From DATLTV01 sp035533375 (GTDB taxonomy: Bacteria; Patescibacteriota; Minisyncoccia; UBA6257; 2-01-FULL-56-20), in NCBI GenBank assembly GCA_035533375.1, contig DATLTV010000082.1, positions 1 to 11,966 on the forward strand: DNA of 11,966 bases, given 5' to 3'. The position numbers and the translations under genes were made by a program. Positions 5,698 to 11,966 of the stretch are shown piece by piece (position 1 is the stretch's first letter; each line of letters starts with the position of its first letter). The notes under the pieces are model-generated. The model saw only the letters and a list, made by a program, of their open reading frames with translations. It was not told the DNA's origin and searched no databases.

Positions 5698-6834
5698 CTA
5701 TTTCTTTGTCTTTTTTTCTCCCAAAATCCGATAAAATAATTTCTCGTAATCATCCGCCATCCGCGGTGCGCTGAAATTCTTGAGCGCGTGAGCGCGGCAA
5801 GCGGCGCGTTTTATCTCTTTGATCCGCAATATCGCTTCCGCCATCTCTTCAAAGTCGTTCGCGACAAATCCGGTTTTGCCGTTCACGACAAGTTCCGGCA
5901 CGGAGCCGCGGTTGAAACCGACGACCGGGCAACCGCAAGCCATCGCTTCGATCATGGCGAGACCGAATGGTTCCCGCCAGGTGACGGGGTGGAGCATGCA
6001 GAGCGCCCTGCTCATGAGCTTGTTCCGCTCTTCTTCCCCCACTTCGCCCACCCAGCTGACGAGTTCCGAAGAAAGTGTCGGCTCGATATAATTTTTGAAA
6101 TAAGAACGATCGGCGGCGTCGAGCTTCGCCGCAATCACGAGCGGGATGTCGAGAAATTGCGCGACCTCAATCGCGAAGTGCGTTCCTTTTTCCGGCGAAA
6201 TTCTGCCGACGAAAAGCAGATAGCCGTCATCCTGTTCTTCGAAAGGATATGATTCCATCGGGAGACCGTTATAGATGTTCGCCGCGATGCGGACGCGCGG
6301 CACCGGCCGCGCCTGCGCATTCGAGATCGTCACAAAATACGGCCGTGAAAGTTTTTCGAATATCATCCGGTTTTCGGGCGTAAAAGGGCCGTGAAGCGTC
6401 ATCACAACAGGCGTCTTTGCGATGTTTGCCGTCGGCAGGCTGATATGTCCCTCGTGGTCGTGGATGATGTCGAATTTGTCCTGCTGCGCGTAGCAATTGC
6501 CGATATTCGCGAAAGCCGCGGGATCGACGCCGCTCATGCCGGCGAGTTCCGGCTTTGCTTCGCGGAGGGAGCGCGGAATGACCGGAACTAGTTTTGCGGC
6601 GGTGATTGAATCGCCGCTCGCGAAGAGCGTCACGTCGTGCCCGCGCCGCACGAGTTCCTCGGTGAGCGCCGACACGACGCGCTCGGTGCCGCCGTAGCGC
6701 TTGGGCGGCACGCGTTCGACGACCGGCGCGATTTGGGCAATCCGCAAAGGTGACTGTTTTTGGAACGTCTTTTTTGCGGGCGCGCGCTTTTCCAGCGCCC
6801 GCTTTATCTTCTTTTTAGAAGAAGTCTTTGACAT
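5698..6834 (-). CDS. GT4-family glycosyltransferase (GT-B fold)
   Basis: The protein of 378 residues should transfer a sugar from a nucleotide-sugar donor, keeping anomeric configuration. After an unusual basic N-terminal tail (1-29, about a dozen Lys and Arg), the first Rossmann domain begins at LRIAQIAP and contains the acceptor-side PPKRYGGTERVV loop (43-54). The donor domain has FVGRISPEKG (208-217), with the R and K that bind donor phosphates, and EPFGLAMIEAMACGCPVV (288-305), which holds the E-x7-E signature. No membrane segment is seen. The acceptor and donor cannot be named from this; alpha-glucan, glycolipid or surface polysaccharide are all possible. The neighbouring glycosidase on the same strand suggests a shared glucan or glycoside pathway, but a terminator separates them. 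No Shine-Dalgarno site; TAGACT lies six bases before ATG 6834, compatible with a leaderless transcript. Confidence 0.88.
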   Translation of the reverse strand: MSKTSSKKKIKRALEKRAPAKKTFQKQSPLRIAQIAPVVERVPPKRYGGTERVVSALTEELVRRGHDVTLFASGDSITAAKLVPVIPRSLREAKPELAGMSGVDPAAFANIGNCYAQQDKFDIIHDHEGHISLPTANIAKTPVVMTLHGPFTPENRMIFEKLSRPYFVTISNAQARPVPRVRIAANIYNGLPMESYPFEEQDDGYLLFVGRISPEKGTHFAIEVAQFLDIPLVIAAKLDAADRSYFKNYIEPTLSSELVSWVGEVGEEERNKLMSRALCMLHPVTWREPFGLAMIEAMACGCPVVGFNRGSVPELVVNGKTGFVANDFEEMAEAILRIKEIKRAACRAHALKNFSAPRMADDYEKLFYRILGEKKTKK

Positions 6835-6870
6835 GGCATGAGTCTAATCGAATAATCTTAAGTTCGGATG

Positions 6871-6900
6871 AAAAAACCGCGCGAACGGATCGTTCGCGCG
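6871..6900 (-). terminator. Intrinsic terminator of the glycoside hydrolase gene
   Basis: CGCGCGAACG (6878-6887) and CGTTCGCGCG (6891-6900) form a perfect 10-bp GC-rich stem around a 3-nt loop. On the minus strand it is followed by one G and six U (6876-6871). It lies 17 nt downstream of the hydrolase stop and upstream of the glycosyltransferase start. Confidence 0.88.
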
Positions 6901-6917
6901 ACGGGTTGTTTTTATAG

Positions 6918-8081
6918 TTATTCTGATAAAAGGAAGTTGAGCAGCGCTCCGCTCGCCCATCCCTGCGGGACGCATGCTTCGGGAATTTCGCGAAGCTCGC
7001 CCGAATTCGTCACGCCATAGAGTTCCGGGATCTTGCCGAGCAAGCGGTAGGCGCCGAAAAGCGCGGCTTTCACCATTTCATATTCGCGCGCGTACCCGAG
7101 TCGCAAAAATCCCTGGGCGATGATCCAGTTGTCGTGCGGCCAGACCGATCCGCGGTGGTAGGTGAGGTGGCCGAAATCCGGATTCAGGGTTGAGTGGGTG
7201 CGGATGCCATATGGCGTCCACATGTCCGGAGCGAAAAGGCGCTGCACGATCGCGTCCGTCTTTTCTTTCTCGCCATTGAGGATGCCTGTGAAAAGCAGAT
7301 GCCCTGGATTCGAGGTGATGCGCCGGTCGGCCTCATCCCGTCCGTTCCGTGCGAGAAGGAAAAATGTGTCTTCTTCCGACCAGAAGTGTCCAATAAATGT
7401 TTTTTTGAGCGCTTCCGCCCGACTGCGGAATGCATCGGCGTTGCCTTGTTTGCCAAGCTTCTCCGCGAGGCCAGCCGCCGACATAAGCGCTTTATAATAG
7501 TAACCCTGCGCTTCGACGATTTGCACGGGCGCCGCGATATTCATCTCGTCGCTGTCTTTCCATCCCTGCTGGCCAAGCCCCACAACTCCCTCCCGCTCGT
7601 ACGCGAGGAAAATCCCCCGGCCTCTGTTTCCGTACCGCTCGCACCAATCGAGGGCGCGTTCGATATGCGGCCACATTTTTTTAAGCCACGTCTCGTCTCC
7701 GGTTTTTTCGAAATACAAACCGCACACGAAAGCGAAAAGCGGCGTCGAATCGACCGATCCGTAATACGGCACTTGCCAGGGGAGGTGGTAGGTCTCCGGG
7801 TCCGGCCCCCATTCATGAAAGATCTTGCCGGGCTCCTCGCCGCTCAAAGGATCCGTCTTTGTTCCCTGGAGCTTGGCGATGAAATCAAGCGATCTTCCTA
7901 TCATTTCGCCGTATTCATCCGTGAGTTCCATGATTTGCCAGACGATCGTAAGGGTGTCGCGCGCGAAGCACCACGAAAATTTCGGAAAACCGGCGCGAAT
8001 ATAGCCGCGCTCCGGTTCGCGAAGGTCGTTAATATCTTTTCGCAAAGCGGTCAAAAAATTTTCCCGTTCCATTTGTTCCAT
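6918..8081 (-). CDS. Amylo-alpha-1,6-glucosidase / GDE-type glycoside hydrolase, catalytic domain only
   Basis: The sequence matches the six-hairpin (alpha/alpha)6 domain of bacterial glycogen-debranching-type glucosidases. Read from 8084 (388 aa), landmarks are GYIRAGFPKFSWCFARDT (27-44; family AGxPWFxxxFGRDxL), VPYYGSVDSTPLF (105-117), LGQQGWKDSDE (170-180), YHRGSVWPHDN (309-319) and CVPQGWASGALL (371-382). Acidic residues in the WKDSDE segment and in the HRGSVWPHDN segment are likely active-site candidates. Relatives usually carry an extra N-terminal beta-rich domain of about 250-300 residues; that is absent, and the 294 nt upstream do not encode it. No signal peptide, so a cytoplasmic enzyme. 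Two ATGs lie in tandem; GAGGTG is better placed for the second (8081). Substrate could be alpha-1,6-branched glucan or another glucoside. Confidence 0.82.
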   Translation of the reverse strand: MEQMERENFLTALRKDINDLREPERGYIRAGFPKFSWCFARDTLTIVWQIMELTDEYGEMIGRSLDFIAKLQGTKTDPLSGEEPGKIFHEWGPDPETYHLPWQVPYYGSVDSTPLFAFVCGLYFEKTGDETWLKKMWPHIERALDWCERYGNRGRGIFLAYEREGVVGLGQQGWKDSDEMNIAAPVQIVEAQGYYYKALMSAAGLAEKLGKQGNADAFRSRAEALKKTFIGHFWSEEDTFFLLARNGRDEADRRITSNPGHLLFTGILNGEKEKTDAIVQRLFAPDMWTPYGIRTHSTLNPDFGHLTYHRGSVWPHDNWIIAQGFLRLGYAREYEMVKAALFGAYRLLGKIPELYGVTNSGELREIPEACVPQGWASGALLNFLLSE

Positions 8082-8178
8082 CATTGCACCTCGAGCTTGA
8101 AGTCGTGATTAATTTTTTTAAATCTGCTTCGGATATCTTCGCGCTTCATGTATGAAGATTCGATGCATTTTCACCGAA

Positions 8179-8206
8179 ATTATAATCTCCGGCGTTCATT
8201 TGTCAA
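8179..8206 (-). promoter_or_regulatory. Consensus sigma70 promoter for the glycoside hydrolase gene
   Basis: On the minus strand TTGACA (8206-8201) and TATAAT (8184-8179) are both perfect and separated by 16 nt. This is the best promoter in the window. Start near 8172 gives a leader of about 90 nt that contains a CTTCAT/ATGAAG inverted repeat and ends in GAGGTG before the start codon. Strong constitutive expression is expected unless the leader is regulated. Confidence 0.85.
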
Positions 8207-8246
8207 TCATTTTTTAATTACGGCACAAAAAAGGGGAAAGTAAAGG

Positions 8247-8320
8247 AAATACACGCGGTATTTTTCGGGGGTAATGGCACGGGTAGTATCATGAGTAAAA
8301 AATATCCATACTACTACCCG
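8247..8320. repeat. Inverted repeats in the gap upstream of mutM
   Basis: AAATAC (8247-8252) and GTATTT (8258-8263) form a 6-bp hairpin with an ACGCG loop, followed by TT. Further on, CGGGTAGTA (8280-8288) is perfectly inverted as TACTACCCG (8312-8320) around 23 nt. The second repeat is followed by another partial ACTACCG copy at 8322-8328. They lie in the divergent region between the hydrolase promoter and mutM. An operator or an RNA hairpin in a mutM leader is possible; neither has a good U-tract. Confidence 0.45.
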
Positions 8321-8343
8321 CACTACCGAGTATTGTGCTTACC

Positions 8344-8372
8344 TTGACGCACGCCTCACGACCATTGAAACT
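8344..8372 (+). promoter_or_regulatory. Possible promoter for a leaderless mutM transcript
   Basis: TTGACG (8344-8349), one base from consensus, is followed after 17 nt by GAAACT (8367-8372), only three of six matches to TATAAT. Transcription start seven bases on would fall exactly on the A of the mutM ATG at 8379. No Shine-Dalgarno site precedes mutM. The weak -10 keeps confidence low. Confidence 0.35.
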
Positions 8373-8378
8373 TACGGC

Positions 8379-9203
8379 ATGCCCGAACTTCCCGAAGTCG
8401 AAACGATCGTCCGCGAACTTCATGAAGTCGTCGTCGGAAAGACGGTTGTGCGATTTTCGGTGTTCGATGTGCAGCGGATCGTTCGTCCGTGCCTTTCGCT
8501 GCCGCAAAAGATCACGGCGGTGCGCCGCCACGGGAAATATATTGTCTGTGACCTTTCGGGAGGCGCGCGTTGCGTCGTCCATCTTCGCATGACCGGAGAG
8601 CTTTTGTTTGCACCTGTCGTCCCCGCGAAAGCGGGGACCAGGAACCCAAAACTCCCATTGAATCAGAAGCACGAGCGCGCCGCGTTCCATTTTTCCGACG
8701 GTTCGTGTTTGCGTTTTGTGGACGTTCGTCGCTTCGGCACGGTCGAATGGCGCAAAAGCGGCGATCCGCTCCCTATGCTTGGTATTGATCCGTTATCTCA
8801 ATCTTTCTCGTCGAAGGCTTTTCTCCATCTTTCTCAAAAATCTATTCGTCCCATCAAATCGTTCCTCCTCGACCAGCAAAAGATTGCCGGCATCGGGAAT
8901 ATTTACGCGGACGAGGCGCTTTGGCATGCAAAAATAAGGCCTTCGCGGAAAACCGGGTCGCTCAAAGCGCCGGAAATAAAGGCGCTTGTCTCCGCGATCC
9001 GCCGCGTGCTCCGCGAAGGCATCAAAAAAGGCGGCTTCACGCTTCGCGACTATCGCCGCATCGACGGCAGCTTCGGCTATTATCAAAAATCGCGCAAAGT
9101 TTACAACCGCGAAGGAGAGAAGTGCAAACGATGTCATGCTACAATAAGAAGAATTAAGGTCGGAGGGCGCTCATCGTATTATTGCCTTCAATGCCAACTA
9201 TAA
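8379..9203 (+). CDS. mutM: Formamidopyrimidine-DNA glycosylase (Fpg/MutM)
   Basis: Fpg excises 8-oxoguanine and ring-opened purines and cleaves the abasic site by beta,delta-elimination. The 274-residue protein starts MPELPEVET with catalytic P2 and E3; K53 in HGKY is the conserved lysine. M71, R118 and F119 correspond to the residues that fill the gap left by the flipped base. GIGNIYADE (171-179) belongs to the helix-two-turn-helix. The C-terminal zinc finger has C249, C252, C269 and C272, with the conserved arginine in GGRSSYYC. Residues 79-91 (PVVPAKAGTRNPK) are an insertion in the loop after the HLRMTGEL strand, encoded by a palindromic repeat; catalytic residues are untouched, so the enzyme is probably active. 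The 3' end overlaps pyrG by 13 nt. Confidence 0.95.
   Translation: MPELPEVETIVRELHEVVVGKTVVRFSVFDVQRIVRPCLSLPQKITAVRRHGKYIVCDLSGGARCVVHLRMTGELLFAPVVPAKAGTRNPKLPLNQKHERAAFHFSDGSCLRFVDVRRFGTVEWRKSGDPLPMLGIDPLSQSFSSKAFLHLSQKSIRPIKSFLLDQQKIAGIGNIYADEALWHAKIRPSRKTGSLKAPEIKALVSAIRRVLREGIKKGGFTLRDYRRIDGSFGYYQKSRKVYNREGEKCKRCHATIRRIKVGGRSSYYCLQCQL
8613..8642. repeat. Palindromic repeat element (PAKAG-coding type) inside mutM
   Basis: GTCCCCGC (8619-8626) and GCGGGGAC (8631-8638) form a perfect 8-bp stem closed by a GAAA tetraloop, extended by CCTG (8613-8616) / CAGG (8639-8642) across a 2-nt bulge. Read in the mutM frame it encodes PVVPAKAGTR. A second copy of the same design occurs at the end of pyrG in the same relative frame. 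Dispersed elements of this type, which translate as VIPAKAG on one strand and as FRGDD on the other, are known from many bacterial genomes. The element probably extends 3' towards 8660, but its border cannot be fixed from two copies. Confidence 0.8.
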
Positions 9204-10879
9204 AAAACCCAAAATACATTTTCGTCGTCGGCGGCGTGATGTCGGGCGTCGGCAAGGGCGTCGCATCGGCATCGATCGGAAAAATCCTTCAGGCGCGGGG
9301 ATTTGCGGTGACGGCGATCAAGATCGATCCGTATGTGAACGTGGACGCGGGCACGATGAATCCGACCGAGCACGGCGAGGTGTTCGTCTTGGATGACGGC
9401 GCGGAGTGCGACCAGGATATGGGAAATTACGAGCGTTTTCTCGGCCGCGACCTCACGGGCGCGAATTATATGACGACGGGAAGCGTCTATCGCTCGGTCA
9501 TCGCGCGCGAGCGTAACCTCGAATACGGCGGCAAGTGCGTCGAAGTCGTGCCGCACATCCCGCTCGAGGTCATCGACCGCATCGAAAAAGCCCGGCGGAA
9601 AGAAAAAGCGGAGATCGTGATGGTTGAGATCGGCGGCACGGTCGGCGAATATCAAAATATTCTTTTTCTCGAAGCCGTCCGCATGCTGAAGATCAAAAAT
9701 CCGAAGGACGTCCTGCTTGTGCTCGTAAGTTACCTGCCGGTCGCGGGCGAAGACGCTTCGGAGCCGAAGACAAAGCCCACGCAATATGCCGTGCGCACCC
9801 TGAACTCGGCCGGGCTTCAGCCCGACATCATTCTCGCGCGCGCGAAGGTGTCGCTCGACAAAAAGCGCAAGGAGAAGATTGCGGTGAACGGCAACCTGCG
9901 CGAGGAGGACATCGTTTCCGCGCCGGACGTCCGCAATCTTTATGAGGTCCCGCTGAATTTCGAAAAAGACGGCATGAGCCGACTGCTTATGAAAAAGCTT
10001 GGGTTGCGGCCGCGGCGGAACGACTTCGGCGAATGGCGGCGGCTCGTCGCGAAAATAAAGAACGCGAAAAAAACGGTCCGCATCGGCATCGTCGGCAAAT
10101 ATTTCGGTTCGGGAAAGTTCGTGCTCGCGGACTCCTATATTTCGGTGATCGAAGCGGTGAAGCACGCCGCGGCTGACGCGCACGCAACCCCCGAGATCGT
10201 CTGGCTTGAGGCGGAAAAGTTCGAAAAAAGCCCGAAATACCTGAAAGAACTGGACCAATATGACGGCGTGGTCGTTCCGGGCGGTTTCGGCAGCCGCGGC
10301 GTGAAAGGCAAGATGAATGTCATCCGCTATTGCCGTGAGCGGAAGATCCCGTATTTCGGCCTTTGCTACGGTATGCAGCTCGCGGTCGCGGAGTTCGCGC
10401 GGAATGTGCTCGGGCTCAAGGACGCCGACACGACGGAGATCAATCCGAAAACAAAACATCCCGTGATTGATATCCTGCCCGAGCAGAAAAAGCTTGTCGC
10501 GCAGAAGGATTTCGGCGGCACAATGCGGCTTGGGGCGTATCCGGCGGTGCTTGCGTCGAAAACGATCGCGCAAAAAGCATATGGAAAAAATAAAATTTCC
10601 GAACGACATCGGCATCGCTACGAAGTGAACCCCGTCTACATCGAGCGGATCGAAAAGAAAGGACTGGTTTTTTCCGGTCAGTCGCCCGACCGTCGCCTCA
10701 TGGAGATTATGGAACTGCCGCGCGAAAAACACCCGTTTTTCCTCGGCACGCAATTCCATCCCGAGTTGAAATCACGCCCGCTCGATCCGCATCCGCTGTT
10801 CAAGGAATTTATTCGCGCAGCCGCAGGTCGCCACCGCGTCATTCCGGCGAAGGCCGGAATCCGCGCTTCCAAGGCTTAA
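9191..10879 (+). CDS. pyrG: CTP synthase (PyrG)
   Basis: PyrG makes CTP from UTP, ATP and glutamine. The synthetase domain opens with YIFVVGGVMSGVGKG (P-loop, 9-23), the DPYxNVDAGTMNPxEHGEV segment follows, and the C-terminal class I glutamine amidotransferase domain has GLCYGMQ with C392 and the FHPE motif with H523 and E525. The loop that reads GTVGDIES in most family members is GTVGEYQN here, which changes residues at the CTP feedback site. Starting at ATG 9191 gives 562 residues, somewhat longer than typical (about 535-550), because the last 13 residues (from V550, VIPAKAGIRASKA) come from a palindromic repeat and the bases beyond it. The start overlaps mutM by 13 nt, so the two genes are probably co-transcribed, although a TATTAT at 9177-9182 could give an internal, nearly leaderless start. 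Confidence 0.96.
   Translation: MPTIKNPKYIFVVGGVMSGVGKGVASASIGKILQARGFAVTAIKIDPYVNVDAGTMNPTEHGEVFVLDDGAECDQDMGNYERFLGRDLTGANYMTTGSVYRSVIARERNLEYGGKCVEVVPHIPLEVIDRIEKARRKEKAEIVMVEIGGTVGEYQNILFLEAVRMLKIKNPKDVLLVLVSYLPVAGEDASEPKTKPTQYAVRTLNSAGLQPDIILARAKVSLDKKRKEKIAVNGNLREEDIVSAPDVRNLYEVPLNFEKDGMSRLLMKKLGLRPRRNDFGEWRRLVAKIKNAKKTVRIGIVGKYFGSGKFVLADSYISVIEAVKHAAADAHATPEIVWLEAEKFEKSPKYLKELDQYDGVVVPGGFGSRGVKGKMNVIRYCRERKIPYFGLCYGMQLAVAEFARNVLGLKDADTTEINPKTKHPVIDILPEQKKLVAQKDFGGTMRLGAYPAVLASKTIAQKAYGKNKISERHRHRYEVNPVYIERIEKKGLVFSGQSPDRRLMEIMELPREKHPFFLGTQFHPELKSRPLDPHPLFKEFIRAAAGRHRVIPAKAGIRASKA
10838..10862. repeat. Palindromic repeat element (PAKAG-coding type) at the pyrG 3' end
   Basis: ATTCCGGC (10841-10848) and GCCGGAAT (10853-10860) form a perfect 8-bp stem with a GAAG loop, flanked by GTC and CC. 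In the pyrG frame it reads VIPAKAGIR, the same frame and peptide as the copy in mutM (VVPAKAGTR). The arms differ from the mutM copy but compensate in pairs, so the hairpin is kept. It provides the final residues of PyrG before a TAA at 10877-10879. Confidence 0.8.
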
Positions 10880-10937
10880 AACAAAAAGCACGGGCCCCGG
10901 CCAACGCCCTGGCGACAAGAAAAACAATACAACAACA

Positions 10938-11717
10938 ATGATTATTTTTCTTGTCGGTCCCGACGACTACCGCCGCGCGGAGAAAAAGCGCTGGTTCGCC
11001 GCGGAGTTCAAAAAGAAATATCCGGAAGCGGCATCCGGCATTTTTGATTTTGAGGAAGCGGACGGAATCGCGCGGTTCGAAAATTTCGGTCGTGGCGAGT
11101 CCCTCTTCGAACCAAAAAAGCTTGCGATCATCGAGAATCTTTACGAGGCGGATGAAAAAAAAGCGGCAAAAATACTCGATCCGTTCGTCAATAAAAAATC
11201 GACCACCATATTATGTTCGGAGAGAAAATCGCCGAATAAAGCCCTGCAATTTCTTCTTGAAAAACCTTCTGTCGTCCAAGAGTTCCCGAATCTTACGGGT
11301 GCAGAATGGCCCGCCTTCATCCGCGCCGAAGCGAGAAAGCATGGAGCGCCGCTTGATCCGGATGCCCTGCAGTTTCTCGCGCAGGTATATGCCGGTCAGA
11401 GCTGGGGGCTCGTGACCGAACTCGACAAACTCGCGAGCCTTGGAAAGACCGTTTCGCGCGGCGACCTCGAGGCGTTTGATCTGGAGGTCGCGCCGAATTA
11501 TTTCGCGGTCCTGAATTCACTCAAAAGCCAAGAGGTGAAAAATCGCTTGTGGGCGCTCGAAAAACTATTCGCGACAGGCGATCCGCCGCCGAAGATTTTC
11601 AATATGCTTGCGTCGCAATGGAAGGAAAAAATTCCCGCGCTGGCGGCATACGACCTTGCGGTGAAGTCGGGGAAATTGGAATATGAAGAAGTGCTTGTGG
11701 ATCTCGTGATTGGTTGA
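10938..11717 (+). CDS. holA: DNA polymerase III delta subunit (HolA-like clamp loader subunit)
   Basis: Delta opens the beta sliding clamp within the clamp-loader complex. The 259-residue protein fits the HolA family in layout more than in strict motifs. It begins MIIFLVGPDDYRRAEKK, as delta proteins begin with a short strand followed by an xGxDxYR segment. The N-terminal ATPase-like domain follows without a Walker A motif, as expected for delta. The middle (EWPAFIRAEARKHGAPLDPDALQFLAQVYAGQSWGL) matches the lid region where delta has a conserved pattern of helix residues and a glycine. The C-terminal helical collar starts near FAVLNSLKSQEVKNRLWALEKL. It is shorter than E. coli HolA (343 aa), as is common in CPR. 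Convergent linkage to rpsT, frequent in bacteria, supports the call. No Shine-Dalgarno site before ATG 10938; it follows pyrG by 58 nt with no terminator, so co-transcription is likely. Confidence 0.82.
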   Translation: MIIFLVGPDDYRRAEKKRWFAAEFKKKYPEAASGIFDFEEADGIARFENFGRGESLFEPKKLAIIENLYEADEKKAAKILDPFVNKKSTTILCSERKSPNKALQFLLEKPSVVQEFPNLTGAEWPAFIRAEARKHGAPLDPDALQFLAQVYAGQSWGLVTELDKLASLGKTVSRGDLEAFDLEVAPNYFAVLNSLKSQEVKNRLWALEKLFATGDPPPKIFNMLASQWKEKIPALAAYDLAVKSGKLEYEEVLVDLVIG

Positions 11718-11723
11718 CGGCCT

Positions 11724-11763
11724 CCGAAACAAAAAACCGTCCATGGACGGTTTTTTGTTTCGG
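11724..11763. terminator. Perfectly palindromic bidirectional terminator between holA and rpsT
   Basis: The 40 bases are a perfect inverted repeat with no spacer, centred on CCATGG. CCGAAACAAAAAACCGTCCA (11724-11743) is followed by its exact complement to 11763. The GC-rich ACCGTCC core plus the TTTTTT arm gives a hairpin with a U-tract on both strands. It sits 7 nt after the holA stop and 4 nt from the rpsT stop. Confidence 0.93.
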
Positions 11764-11767
11764 GAAA

Positions 11768-11966
11768 CTACTTTACGAGATGCGCAAGCCGCGATTTCAG
11801 CCGGCTCGCCTTATTTTTTTCGATCACTTTCGTTTTTGCCGCTTTGTCGAGCGCCTGAAAAACCGCCGGCAGGAGCTTCTTCGCCTCCTCGGCCTTCTTC
11901 TCGGCAATAAGGCTGCGGAAATCCTTTACCGCTTTTTTATAAGCATCCTTTTTCACGAGATTCCTC
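11768..11966 (-). CDS. rpsT: Small ribosomal subunit protein S20 (bS20), 5' end outside the window
   Basis: The frame is open from the window edge to a TAG at 11770-11768, giving 65 visible residues. The sequence (RNLVKKDAYKKAVKDF then LIAEKKAEEAKKLLPAVFQA, then LDKAAKTKVIEKNKASRLKS and RLAHLVK) has the S20 pattern: basic helix, acidic-alanine stretch around the LDKAAxKxVIxKN motif, and the KNKASRxKSRLA end. S20 binds 16S rRNA in the 30S body. The family is about 85 residues, so roughly 20 N-terminal residues are missing beyond the edge. A GTG at 11956 would be an internal valine, not the start. Confidence 0.9.
   Translation of the reverse strand, partial: RNLVKKDAYKKAVKDFRSLIAEKKAEEAKKLLPAVFQALDKAAKTKVIEKNKASRLKSRLAHLVK

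Noticed and set aside
4929..5753. A 274-residue minus-strand frame opposite the histidine kinase
   Set aside because: It overlaps the entire catalytic part of the kinase, crosses the converging gene ends and has no recognisable domain.
7194..8108. A 304-residue open frame on the plus strand opposite the glycosidase
   Set aside because: It is a shadow of a gene with clear motifs and its own promoter and terminator on the other strand; no ribosome site or family match.
8289..8690. A minus-strand frame containing WVPGPRFRGDD
   Set aside because: This peptide is the familiar reverse-strand reading of the PAKAG-type palindromic repeat, not a gene.
9188..10759. A 523-residue open frame on the minus strand opposite pyrG
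   Set aside because: It mirrors pyrG codons with G/C in third positions, is His/Arg-rich and matches no family; pyrG itself is unmistakable.
10885..10925. GC-rich stretch between pyrG and holA as a terminator
   Set aside because: Only short 4-bp pairings (GCCA/TGGC, CGCC/GGCG) and no U-tract; the following bases are A-rich.

Overview
The window looks like a chromosomal segment of a Patescibacteria/CPR bacterium, probably of Parcubacteria type. This is inference from gene style: a stand-alone PolA-type 5'-3' exonuclease with no polymerase, compact RuvB, TsaE and HolA proteins, a CTP synthase with the variant GTVGEYQ loop, a type IV pilus ATPase, and many genes without a Shine-Dalgarno site. 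No plasmid, phage, transposase or CRISPR signature is visible, and no tRNA or rRNA gene was recognised.

Layout. 1-102 is the 3' end of a PilB/GspE-type ATPase gene (+). 103-397 holds an AT-rich inverted repeat, a weak promoter and a strongly structured RNA candidate (157-314). ruvB (+) follows. A good promoter and a perfect Shine-Dalgarno site then drive an HD-domain phosphohydrolase (+) from a TTG start. Its terminator runs directly into a TATAAT box placed for leaderless transcription of tsaE (+). A small two-helix membrane protein (-) is divergent from a flap-endonuclease-like PolA exonuclease domain (+), which is followed by a membrane PAS histidine kinase (+). Converging on that kinase are a GT4 glycosyltransferase and a short GDE-type glycoside hydrolase, both on the minus strand. 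The hydrolase has a consensus promoter and its own terminator. mutM (+) overlaps pyrG (+); holA (+) follows and converges on a partial rpsT (-) across a perfect 40-bp palindromic terminator.

Functions. DNA maintenance dominates: Holliday junction migration (RuvB), flap/RNA primer removal (exonuclease), 8-oxoguanine excision (MutM) and clamp loading (HolA). The rest covers CTP supply (PyrG), tRNA t6A modification (TsaE), translation (S20), signalling (histidine kinase, HD protein) and alpha-glucan or surface sugar metabolism (GT4 and glycosidase).

The most notable observations are: (1) the 158-nt branched RNA candidate with a 21-bp closing stem whose 5' end matches a predicted transcription start; (2) two copies of one small palindromic element read in the same frame inside mutM and at the end of pyrG, each coding a PAKAG peptide; (3) a QQGLF sliding-clamp motif at the extreme C-terminus of the stand-alone exonuclease, an architecture that parallels FEN1 with its PIP box; and (4) a mixture of Shine-Dalgarno-led genes and apparently leaderless ones.
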